11,508 nt of DNA from an uncultured Clostridia bacterium (GTDB taxonomy: Bacteria; Bacillota_A; Clostridia; Peptostreptococcales; Anaerovoracaceae). The notes below the pieces were generated by a model. It had not been told where the DNA came from, ran no database searches, and was given only the letters and a program-made list of their open reading frames with translations. The stretch lies in assembly GCA_945873875.1 (NCBI GenBank), contig CAMCER010000007.1, positions 1 through 11,508 of the forward strand. Direction: 5' to 3'. Below are positions 1-6,330 of this stretch, piece after piece. The translations under genes and the position numbers were made by a program. Position 1 is the first letter of the stretch, and each line of letters starts with the position of its first letter.

Positions 1-423
1 CCGGATTACGATGCAGAGCTCAAAGCCCTTAAGAAGTCTCTGAAGAAAAAGCTCAGCAAATACATCGGCAATAAAAAGTATATCCAGAAGAAGGTAAAGC
101 CTGTAGTCAAAGCCGGCAAAGCGGCCATTGACAAGGCGAAAACCATCCCTAAGGCTAATAAGGCGTTCGCGAAATACAGGAAGAAGGCAGAAGCTGCAGT
201 AAAGAAATTCCGCATAAAGAGCAGTGCGGGAAAAGGCGGCAGCATAACTGCCAGCAGGACCGTGAAATACGGAGCAAACGCGACTTTTGTCATAAAAGCG
301 GACAAAGGATACAGCCTGAGCGAGCTTAAAGTCGACGGAAAGAACGTGAAGAAAGTAAAGAAATACACCTTCAAAAAAGTAAAAAAGAATCATACTATCA
401 AAGCATATTTCAAAGAAAAATAA
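1..423 (+). CDS. C-terminal end of a lysine-rich surface/secreted protein with an InlB-like repeat domain (partial)
   Basis: The reading frame is open from base 1 and stops with TAA at 421-423, so only the last 140 residues are present and the start lies outside the window. Residues 1-70 are very rich in lysine and alanine and look helical. Residues about 74-138 match the pattern of the divergent InlB B-repeat/bacterial repeat domain: a GKGGSI start, a VKYGANATFVI strand, a GYSLSELKVDG turn and a final HTIKAYF strand. In such proteins this small beta domain usually sits in extracellular adhesins or surface proteins, often at the C-terminus. No LPXTG sorting signal or C-terminal membrane segment is seen, so it would be secreted or held non-covalently. 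Domain assignment is from motif pattern only; the function of the whole protein cannot be told from this fragment. Confidence 0.8.
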   Translation, partial: PDYDAELKALKKSLKKKLSKYIGNKKYIQKKVKPVVKAGKAAIDKAKTIPKANKAFAKYRKKAEAAVKKFRIKSSAGKGGSITASRTVKYGANATFVIKADKGYSLSELKVDGKNVKKVKKYTFKKVKKNHTIKAYFKEK

Positions 424-476
424 GAAACGGCTGCTGAAAGCAGGTATACGTACAGCAGAAAAGTGCTGAGAAAAAC

Positions 477-510
477 AGGCTCTTTCTCCTTTATCCGGGA
501 GGAGGAGCCT
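477..510 (+). terminator. Bulged hairpin after the partial surface-protein gene, possible terminator
   Basis: AGGCTC and CTCCT on the left (interrupted by TTT) pair with AGGAG plus GAGCCT on the right, giving 11 base pairs with a 3-nt bulge and a 9-nt loop. Only TTT follows the stem before AACATG, so the U tract is weak. It lies 54 bp after the stop of the upstream gene, where a terminator is expected. Confidence 0.4.
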
Positions 511-576
511 TTAACATGCAGAAACAGAAAAGTTTTTTCGGAAAATATTTTCTTAAAGGTTTTTTTAAGATATGGA

Positions 577-585
577 TGGTATAAA
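577..585 (+). promoter_or_regulatory. Extended -10 promoter for htrA
   Basis: TGG followed by TATAAA (TGnTATAAA) forms an extended -10 element; no good -35 hexamer stands 16-18 bp upstream. Transcription would start near 592, about 89 nt before the htrA start. Just upstream lies an AT-rich stretch with a 12-bp perfect palindrome (541-552). The extended -10 type would explain the missing -35. Confidence 0.45.
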
Positions 586-680
586 ATCATTGTAGGGTGA
601 GGACGGTAAAAGTTGAACGTCCCTATGAGTGCCCGAAGGCGTTTTGTCTGAAGGCGGTAAATAATAAAAAGGAAAAGGAA

Positions 681-2144
681 ATGGAAGATAAGAGATACGA
701 TGGGTACAGCAGCAACGATCATAACAGCGATATTAACACTGATAGCAATAACGATATAAAGGATACAGAGCCGAATTTCATCCTTTATCCTTCAGAAGAA
801 GAGAAGGCTGAGGATACCAGCTTCGACGACATGCTCATGAATGAATACGGAGCGCGCGAAGGGGTCGAAGGTGGAGCAGCCGGCGGCTATGAGGAAAGCA
901 GCGGCGGAGCAGCTGGCGGATATCAGAGACAGAAGGGGTTCGTTGATGTAGATATAGATAAAAAGAGAAGAGCGGGGAAGAAGAAAAAGAAGACTGTCTC
1001 TCTTTCGAAAAAGGCGCTGGCATTACTGCTGGTGATCTGCATCGCAGTATCAGGCGCAGTGGGATTCGGCGCATCGCTTTTCGCCAGTCAGTACTTCCCG
1101 TACGGGATAAACAGTTCGTCTGATACTGACACTTCAGGAAAAACATCTTCGTCGACCTCCCAGACCGGATATGATCTGGCGGAGGCTACCGGAAGCAAGA
1201 TGACGGTCAAGGAGATAGCAGACGCTGTGGAGGATTCCATAGTGGAGATAAGCACTGAAGGAACGACTACTGACTCCTGGATGCAGCAGTACATTACATC
1301 CGGAGCAGGCAGCGGCATCATCATAAAGTCCAACGGCTATATAATGACCAACAACCACGTCATCGAAGGAGCCAACAAAATCAAGGTGACTCTTCATAAC
1401 GACAAGGAATATCAGGCTGAGGTCGTAGGAACAGATGCCGCAACGGACATAGCAGTGCTTAAGATCAGCGCCAAAGGCCTGAAGGCTGTGACCTACGGCA
1501 ACAGCGAAGAGCTGGATACAGGGGATATGGCAGTAGTCATCGGAAATCCGCTGGGTGAGCTGGGCGGCACAGTTACTGCAGGCATCATAAGCGAGCCGGA
1601 AAGAAAGATAGCTATCGAGGGGCAGACCATGTCACTGATCCAGACTGATGCGTCTATCAACCCGGGCAACTCCGGCGGCGGCATGTTCAACCAGTACGGT
1701 CAGCTTATAGGAGTCATCGAAGCTAAATCCTCAGGATCAGACGTAGAGGGACTGGGCTTCGCCATCCCGGTAAATACGGCCGCAGAGGTGGCACAGAACA
1801 TCATCGACGGAAAGAGCACAGGAACTGAAACAGCATTCTCAGGAATGGCATACGGACAGACCGGAGACAGCAGCAGTGAAGGCGGCATGGAAGACTTCTT
1901 CGGATTTGGCGAGCAGAGCATGTCATACGTATATATCGCTGAGATCGACAGCGACAATGCCAAGAAAGCAGGATTCAAAGTCAATGACATAGTGCTGAGC
2001 ATAGACGGAGAAGAGGTTGACAGCGTTGAGACCTTAAAGAGCATCATCACTTCCCATAAACCGGGGGACAAAGTAAAATACCAGATACTCAGAGGAAACC
2101 AGACCATGAGCATCACTCTCAAACTGGGTAAGGCGCCTAATTAA
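681..2144 (+). CDS. htrA: Membrane-anchored HtrA/DegP-family serine protease (trypsin-like domain plus PDZ)
   Basis: S1C serine protease of 487 residues, expected to degrade or refold misfolded proteins outside the membrane. Residues 1-110 are a long cytoplasmic tail: acidic, then two Gly-Gly-Ala-Ala-Gly-Gly-Tyr copies, then a KKRR/KKKKK basic patch before one membrane segment (about 112-135). A Ser/Thr linker leads to the protease domain (about 172-375), with the triad visible as His226 in NNHVI, Asp256 in ATDIAVLK and Ser331 in NPGNSGGG. One PDZ domain follows (about 415-485). The ATG at 681 is preferred because AAAAGGAAAAGGA stands directly before it; an in-frame GTG at 597 would begin only a few bases after the predicted transcript start. 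The gene appears monocistronic, ending in a strong terminator. Related HtrA proteins often answer to envelope-stress regulators, but no such site is recognised here. Confidence 0.95.
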   Translation: MEDKRYDGYSSNDHNSDINTDSNNDIKDTEPNFILYPSEEEKAEDTSFDDMLMNEYGAREGVEGGAAGGYEESSGGAAGGYQRQKGFVDVDIDKKRRAGKKKKKTVSLSKKALALLLVICIAVSGAVGFGASLFASQYFPYGINSSSDTDTSGKTSSSTSQTGYDLAEATGSKMTVKEIADAVEDSIVEISTEGTTTDSWMQQYITSGAGSGIIIKSNGYIMTNNHVIEGANKIKVTLHNDKEYQAEVVGTDAATDIAVLKISAKGLKAVTYGNSEELDTGDMAVVIGNPLGELGGTVTAGIISEPERKIAIEGQTMSLIQTDASINPGNSGGGMFNQYGQLIGVIEAKSSGSDVEGLGFAIPVNTAAEVAQNIIDGKSTGTETAFSGMAYGQTGDSSSEGGMEDFFGFGEQSMSYVYIAEIDSDNAKKAGFKVNDIVLSIDGEEVDSVETLKSIITSHKPGDKVKYQILRGNQTMSITLKLGKAPN

Positions 2145-2243
2145 AACGCTGCCGGAAACGGCCTTATGAAGTCTTGTGAAAAGGATATGAAGACCATACA
2201 GGGTAATCACCTCCCTTCCATATGATCAATATAAAGAAACCAG

Positions 2244-2275
2244 AAAACTGCAGGAGAGATCCTGCAGTTTTTCTT
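2244..2275. terminator. Bidirectional rho-independent terminator between htrA and the GntR gene
   Basis: AAAACTGCAGGA, loop GAGA, TCCTGCAGTTTT: a perfect 12-bp stem with a GNRA tetraloop, followed by TTC on the plus strand. The A run on the left serves as a U tract on the minus strand, so it can stop transcription from htrA (ends 2144) and from the oppositely oriented regulator gene (ends 2349). Confidence 0.9.
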
Positions 2276-2278
2276 GCA

Positions 2279-2323
2279 CAGTACAGTTATGTTCTGAAGT
2301 TTTTTTTGCTCAGTACAGTAATG
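2279..2323. repeat. Pair of 13-bp direct repeats downstream of the terminator
   Basis: CAGTACAGTTATG at 2279-2291 recurs as CAGTACAGTAATG at 2311-2323, one mismatch, 32 bp apart (about three helical turns), separated by a run of eight or nine T. It sits in the 3' intergenic space of two convergent genes. No function is assigned; it could be a remnant duplication. Confidence 0.5.
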
Positions 2324-2348
2324 ATGCTCAGGGCATTTTCTGATCGGT

Positions 2349-2999
2349 CTACATACCTTCATCCATCACAAGTGTCTTAAGGTCATCTATGTGATCACGC
2401 GCTGCTTTTCTGGCTGTTTCCGCATCACCGGATGCCAGAGCATCGATAATGAACTGGTGGGCTGCAGGCTGCTCTTTAGCGCGCTCCTGATCTTCGTAAT
2501 AAAGATATCTGAATCTCAGGACCATCTCCTGCAGTTGTGTGATCATCCGAAGGAGCACCGGGTTGTCACAGACTTCAACGATTATGCGGTGGAAATCAGA
2601 ATCCAGTCTGACCATGTCCGCTGTGACTCCGGTTTCTACAGCTTTGGTATATTCAGCGTTGACGCCTTCAAGCTTTTCTTTCTGCGCCGGTGTCATCCTG
2701 GCTGCCGCAAGTGCCGCAGCAAAGCCCTCCATCTCCTGCCTTACCTGCAGGATATCTATTACGTCCTTTGTTTCCATCCTGGAAGCATATGCTCCGCGCC
2801 TGGGCTCGATGGTAACGAGTCCTTCTTTTTCAAGGTTGCGTATGGCTTCTCTGATAGGAGTTCTGCTGACACCAAGATCGTTTGCCAGATCCACTTCCAT
2901 CATTCTAGTGCCCGGATTGATCTCACCGACGAGGATGCGGTGTTTCAGTTCTTCATAGACCAGTTCTCTGAGGGGCCTGTGGTTCTGTATATCTAACAT
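2349..2999 (-). CDS. GntR-family transcriptional regulator, FadR/FCD subgroup
   Basis: DNA-binding regulator of 216 residues, the usual size for the FCD subgroup. Residues about 8-73 form the winged helix-turn-helix, with the family-typical SRTPIREAIRNLEKEGLV recognition region (45-62) and the RRGAY wing. Residues about 80-210 form the all-helical FCD ligand domain. The metal-site residues expected in this family are visible as Asp133, His137 (DSDFH), His181 and His203, so the ligand is probably a carboxylate or similar small acid bound through a metal. The start has an excellent GGGAGG site 5 nt upstream (3005-3010). The gene follows ispE by 25 bp and is probably co-transcribed with it. Its targets cannot be told from the window; FCD regulators commonly control genes of organic acid or amino acid use. 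Confidence 0.93.
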   Translation of the reverse strand: MLDIQNHRPLRELVYEELKHRILVGEINPGTRMMEVDLANDLGVSRTPIREAIRNLEKEGLVTIEPRRGAYASRMETKDVIDILQVRQEMEGFAAALAAARMTPAQKEKLEGVNAEYTKAVETGVTADMVRLDSDFHRIIVEVCDNPVLLRMITQLQEMVLRFRYLYYEDQERAKEQPAAHQFIIDALASGDAETARKAARDHIDDLKTLVMDEGM

Positions 3000-3024
3000 T
3001 TAAACCTCCCGATTCATGCGGCCG

Positions 3025-4047
3025 TCATTCAGGTAAAACAGTTTCTGCACGGTAAATACCATTAATGCCTTTGCTTTGAAGTCTCTGATCGATGGTGTCT
3101 TTACTGTCAGAATCTGTAAAGGTGAACAGGGTGGGGCCGCTGCCACTCATGAAGATGTTACTAGTGCCGGATTCCTGCTCAAGATTGTTTCTTGTATACA
3201 TAACAATAGAATACCTTGAAAACACGACATTTTCAAGTACATTGACCATGTTTTTTTCCAGAAGGTCTGTCCGTTCAGCATCGGAAATGTCCGGATCCTC
3301 AAGTATGCTGATCAGTTTTTCGTTATCAGGGCGGGCCGGGATATCTGTATCGTCGATGGCTTTATATATCTCGGCTGTCGAAAGACCGATATCCGGTTTT
3401 GCCAGGATAAGACCTGTCTTCAGAAGGGAGCCGACAGGAGTCAGATCCGTTCCGATGCCTGTCCCGCGCATGCACGGCGATGCCATAGGGTCTTCTGTGA
3501 AATGCTCCCCCAGCTCCGGGTTCCATTTAGCCAGTCCGCAGATGCAGAAAGGAATATCCGCGCCAAGAGATGCTCCGATCTCACATAGCGAGGAAAGTGG
3601 CTCTTCCAGTTCCCAGAGTTTTGCTATGCCCAGGATAACTGCCGCAGCGTTGCTGCTGCCGCCGGCAAGTCCTGCAGCTACAGGGATGTTTTTCTCGATG
3701 AAAATATTGATCCTCCCGGTGCGGCCTTCTCCAAAGGCATCGGCCATGGCTTCTGCAGCCCGGAATGCCAGGTTGCTGCTGTCTGCCGGAAGCTCCGGTG
3801 AATCAGTCGAAAGGGAAATGACTGTCTGCCCGCTGGCTTCGTTTCCCACCGCATCATCTCCGGCGTCATCTGCGATAAGATCTCCGGCCGGGTCTGCTGA
3901 AAGATCTTCCCATGATATCCCTACGGTGTCATGCAGGGATATGAGATGGAGGATCATGTCCACGGTGTGATACCCGTCAGGCCTTTTGCCAAGGACATCC
4001 AGGGAAAGATTGATCTTCCCGTAGGAATTGATGGTTATACTACACAT
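3025..4047 (-). CDS. ispE: 4-diphosphocytidyl-2-C-methyl-D-erythritol kinase (IspE)
   Basis: Cytoplasmic GHMP kinase that phosphorylates CDP-methylerythritol with ATP in the non-mevalonate (MEP) isoprenoid pathway. Visible signatures are the N-terminal KINLSLDVLGKRPDGYH (substrate-site Lys11), the ATP-binding PVAAGLAGGSSNAA loop (122-135), the catalytic Asp164 in LGADIPF, and the C-terminal MSGSGPTLF glycine loop (300-308). At 340 residues it is longer than the usual 280-300. The extra length lies mainly in an Asp/Ala/Gly-rich stretch at about 47-74 and a second segment near 173-197, where most IspE proteins have a short GG-T-A turn. Both are plausible surface loops, and the catalytic motifs are intact. 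AAGGA about 7 nt before the ATG acts as ribosome-binding site. The preceding hairpin separates it from the upstream gene; the GntR gene follows closely. Confidence 0.95.
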   Translation of the reverse strand: MCSITINSYGKINLSLDVLGKRPDGYHTVDMILHLISLHDTVGISWEDLSADPAGDLIADDAGDDAVGNEASGQTVISLSTDSPELPADSSNLAFRAAEAMADAFGEGRTGRINIFIEKNIPVAAGLAGGSSNAAAVILGIAKLWELEEPLSSLCEIGASLGADIPFCICGLAKWNPELGEHFTEDPMASPCMRGTGIGTDLTPVGSLLKTGLILAKPDIGLSTAEIYKAIDDTDIPARPDNEKLISILEDPDISDAERTDLLEKNMVNVLENVVFSRYSIVMYTRNNLEQESGTSNIFMSGSGPTLFTFTDSDSKDTIDQRLQSKGINGIYRAETVLPE

Positions 4048-4071
4048 TTTGATTTCCTTCTTTTACTAAAA

Positions 4072-4108
4072 TGAAAGAAGATGAGCAGTTTTTACCGCTC
4101 ATCTTCTT
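4072..4108 (-). terminator. Hairpin terminator after the Ig-like membrane protein gene
   Basis: AAGAAGATGAGC (4075-4086) pairs perfectly over 12 bp with GCTCATCTTCTT (4097-4108), with a 10-nt loop. On the minus strand the stem is followed by TCATTTTAG, a moderate U-rich tail, 9 bp after the stop of the gene ending at 4118. It lies only 27 bp before the ispE start, so ispE transcription must depend on read-through or on a promoter I do not recognise. Confidence 0.75.
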
Positions 4109-4117
4109 AAGTTTTTA

Positions 4118-5041
4118 TTATTTCTTTTTCTTGCCCTTGTTCTTGTTCTTTGAGTTTTTCTGTTTTCCAGTCTGGTTCTTAGGCCTGGTAGTGTTCTTGT
4201 TCGCCGCTTTTTTCGCTGATTTCTTCGCGGTCTTATGGACATAAGAACTGCCGCCTTCCGATATCGGCCTCGGCCTTGCTACGTGTTTCTTGTCAGGCTC
4301 GTCCTCTTCGAAGAGGTAAGCGTATTTGCTCCTTCGCTTTTCAGCCTTGGCCTTGCGTTTTTCTTCCGCGGCTACGGCTTTTGCTTTTCGGTCATAGTCT
4401 TTCTTTACTACGTCTTCAACGGATTTTCCGGTCTTCTTTGCGACCTTATACGGATTGACCGGACCGTTCTTCTTCTTTTTCTCTTTTTCCTCTTCCTCTT
4501 TTTTCTTAGAGCTTCTGACAGTTACCACAACCATGATAAGGACCATGCCGCCCATCATGAGGAACTGTATTACAGAAGCCTGTCCCTGGTCTATGGTGGT
4601 GAAACTGATCTTTACATCATCTGCCAGAGTGTCGCCATTGGTCGCCTGGAAAGACTTGTCGATGGTGACTGTGTACTTGGTGTCGCTCTTTATTTTCGCT
4701 GCACCCTTTTTGGAGGATGAACCGCTGGTAGCGTCAGCAAGGACGATGACCTGCCCTTTTTTCTCCGGATGATATTTTACGAGTACCGGCACTTCTTTTC
4801 CTTTGTCGTCTTTGAAGGTTATAGCTTTCGTGTTGCTCTTTGATACGGCTTTGCTGGCCGGTCTGACATCTTCATTGAAATAGAGCTTGACGCTCAGGTT
4901 ATCGATGGAAGCGCCAGTAGCACCGTTCTGCGGATAGTTATCTTCAAGTTTGAGATTGCCTGTATTCGCCGCGAAAACCGATACGCCTGCGAATATTGAG
5001 ATCAAAAGGGCCAGTATTACGAATGTGCCCACTCGTTTCAT
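4118..5041 (-). CDS. Single-pass membrane protein with extracellular Ig-like (SbsA/Big_5 type) domain and basic cytoplasmic tail
   Basis: Protein of 307 residues. Residues 1-24 are a signal peptide ending VFA-A. Residues about 33-150 resemble the bacterial Ig-like domain of the SbsA/Big_5 type: an NYPQNGATGAS opening, a VKLYFNEDV strand, a TKYTVTID strand and a closing ISFTT. A membrane helix follows (about 157-176), then a 130-residue tail with a Lys/Glu stretch (178-191) and almost pure Lys/Asn/Ala/Arg composition to the end. The tail should be cytoplasmic and strongly positive, so it could touch nucleic acid or lipid headgroups (inference). Its ATG overlaps the stop of the ogt-tadA gene as ATGA, which implies translational coupling. 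No enzyme motif or LPXTG signal is present. I do not recognise a named family for the whole protein; calling it an Ig-like domain protein is as far as the sequence allows. Confidence 0.82.
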   Translation of the reverse strand: MKRVGTFVILALLISIFAGVSVFAANTGNLKLEDNYPQNGATGASIDNLSVKLYFNEDVRPASKAVSKSNTKAITFKDDKGKEVPVLVKYHPEKKGQVIVLADATSGSSSKKGAAKIKSDTKYTVTIDKSFQATNGDTLADDVKISFTTIDQGQASVIQFLMMGGMVLIMVVVTVRSSKKKEEEEKEKKKKNGPVNPYKVAKKTGKSVEDVVKKDYDRKAKAVAAEEKRKAKAEKRRSKYAYLFEEDEPDKKHVARPRPISEGGSSYVHKTAKKSAKKAANKNTTRPKNQTGKQKNSKNKNKGKKKK

Positions 5042-6126
5042 AAGTTCGTTCCTCCGGGTTTCTTTCGTCTGAGTTTTCTGAAGAAATCCTTCATTAGTCT
5101 GCTGGATTCTTCGCGCATGAGTCCTGTCTGTATTTCAGCTTCGTGGTTGAGTCTGCTGTCCTGAAGCACGTTATACAGCGAGCCGCAGGCTCCGGCTTTG
5201 GGATCGGCAGTGCCGATGTACACTTTCCTGATCCTGGACCAGACTATGGCTCCCGCGCACATGGTGCAGGGCTCAACTGTCACGTACAGGTCGCATCCTG
5301 AGAGCCGCCACCCGCCAAGGCTGTCTGCCGCCTGTCTGATGGCCAGCATCTCTGCGTGGGCAGTAGGGTCGTTTTTTCCCTCCGTCATGTTATGACCGCG
5401 GCCTATGATATTTCCGTCTTTTACGACTACTGCGCCTACAGGGACTTCGCCTTCATCGAAGGCTTTTTCTGCTTCTTTCAGCGCTTCTCGCATGAATACA
5501 GACCTTTCAACATGCCATAGAATTTTATCACATTTTTCACTGTGGTACAACCTTGAATTGATACCTTCCAGGGCTTCTGACTTTTCAAGTGTCAGGAGGC
5601 TGAACTTGGTGTCCAGACCGCCTGCGTAGCCGGTCAGGGAGCCGTCTTTTCCTATGACTCTGTGGCAGGGGATCATGAGGGATACAGGGTTATGGCCTAC
5701 TGCGCCTCCTACCGCCTGAGCGGACATTTTCGAAAGTCCTCTGCGCTCTGCCAGGATGCCTGCGATCTGCCCGTAAGTCATGGTCTTTCCAAAAGGTATG
5801 GTGAGCATTATATCGCAGACTTCTTTTCTGAAGTCGGTGACTTTCAGGTGAAGAGGCGGTGTGAAGCCCGGGTCCCTGCCGCTGAAATATGTGTCCAGCC
5901 AGGCGTCAGCCTGGTGGAAGTACTCCCTGATACGTCCGGCAGATTCCTGGTCCGGCATTGGGCCGTCCAGTGAGGCTTCCGGGTTTGTCGGGAAACTGAT
6001 CGCGTCAGCCGGGATGTCCTCGCTAAAAAATTTCTGCCCGTCAAAAGCCAGGCCGGTGATGCCTTCACCGTCTGCCGCGATGGTTATGCCCCCAAGAGGG
6101 GATTCGTAGTGATGGGTGTATATCAT
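5038..6126 (-). CDS. ogt-tadA: Fusion of O6-methylguanine-DNA methyltransferase (Ogt) and tRNA adenosine deaminase (TadA)
   Basis: One uninterrupted frame of 362 residues with two enzymes. Residues 1-95 are the Ogt N-terminal domain (YESPLGGITIA). Residues about 97-180 are its DNA-binding and transfer domain, with SAQAVGGAVGHNP (135-147) and the acceptor Cys154 in PCHRV, which removes alkyl groups from O6-alkylguanine. Residues about 181-210 are a linker. Residues 212-362 are a full-length TadA, the zinc deaminase that makes wobble inosine in tRNA-Arg(ACG): His257 and Glu259 in TAHAEM, Cys287 and Cys290 in PCTMCAG. All catalytic residues are present in both halves. Start: GGAGG (6134-6138) stands 7 nt before the ATG, with a good promoter upstream. 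The downstream Ig-like gene overlaps by 4 bp. The two enzymes are normally separate proteins of about 170 and 150 residues, so the join is unusual; an internal start could also yield free TadA. Confidence 0.93.
   Translation of the reverse strand: MIYTHHYESPLGGITIAADGEGITGLAFDGQKFFSEDIPADAISFPTNPEASLDGPMPDQESAGRIREYFHQADAWLDTYFSGRDPGFTPPLHLKVTDFRKEVCDIMLTIPFGKTMTYGQIAGILAERRGLSKMSAQAVGGAVGHNPVSLMIPCHRVIGKDGSLTGYAGGLDTKFSLLTLEKSEALEGINSRLYHSEKCDKILWHVERSVFMREALKEAEKAFDEGEVPVGAVVVKDGNIIGRGHNMTEGKNDPTAHAEMLAIRQAADSLGGWRLSGCDLYVTVEPCTMCAGAIVWSRIRKVYIGTADPKAGACGSLYNVLQDSRLNHEAEIQTGLMREESSRLMKDFFRKLRRKKPGGTNL
5491..5507 (-). promoter_or_regulatory. Internal ribosome-binding site and ATG for a free TadA
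   Basis: On the minus strand AAAGG (5507-5503) stands 9 nt before an in-frame ATG (5493-5491) encoding Met212, exactly where a stand-alone TadA would start (MREALKEAEKAF). Translation from here would give a 151-residue TadA, the family's usual length. This may be the retained start of an ancestral separate tadA gene. Confidence 0.45.
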
Positions 6127-6170
6127 GGGCCTGCCTCCGTACCGGCTCCGCGTTTGTCCGGCGTTTCTTC

Positions 6171-6211
6171 TGCACCTGCTGCGAATTTTTCATGCGCCTG
6201 CTGCGAATTTG
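6171..6211. repeat. Two direct repeats in the ogt-tadA 5' leader
   Basis: TGCACCTGCTGCGAATTTT (6171-6189) and TGCGCCTGCTGCGAATTTG (6193-6211) match at 17 of 19 positions, with a 22-bp period (about two helical turns). They lie between the predicted transcript start (near 6224) and the ribosome-binding site, so they are transcribed as leader. A short tandem duplication is the simplest reading; a two-site operator is possible. Confidence 0.6.
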
Positions 6212-6230
6212 CAGGATAAGTACTGATTTG

Positions 6231-6260
6231 ATTATATCCTATGAAGAGCCGGCAAGACAA
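6231..6260 (-). promoter_or_regulatory. Sigma-A-type promoter for ogt-tadA and the Ig-like gene
   Basis: Read on the minus strand: -35 TTGTCT (6260-6255, four of six consensus bases), 18-bp spacer, perfect -10 TATAAT (6236-6231). Transcription would begin near 6224, leaving a leader of about 98 nt. A hairpin-forming inverted repeat ends 12 bp upstream of the -35 box. Confidence 0.7.
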
Positions 6261-6271
6261 ATGCGTAAATT

Positions 6272-6306
6272 TTACCACTATCAAAAATATACGAAAATAG
6301 TGGTAA
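6272..6306. repeat. Inverted repeat A (10-bp perfect arms)
   Basis: TTACCACTAT (6272-6281) and ATAGTGGTAA (6297-6306) with a 15-nt AT-rich loop. GCCGGCA occurs on both sides (6248-6254 and 6308-6314). It could be an operator just upstream of the leftward promoter or part of a small repetitive element. No U tract follows on either strand. Confidence 0.7.
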
Positions 6307-6330
6307 TGCCGGCAGGCCATGAGCCCTTTG

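Noticed and set aside
597..680. GTG at 597 as the htrA start
   Set aside because: It would be almost leaderless relative to the predicted transcript start and adds 28 residues with no resemblance to the family; ATG 681 has a purine-rich ribosome-binding site.
2391..2996. Long plus-strand open frames across the GntR and ispE genes
   Set aside because: They are antisense to clearly identified genes, cysteine/serine-rich without domains, and have no ribosome-binding site.
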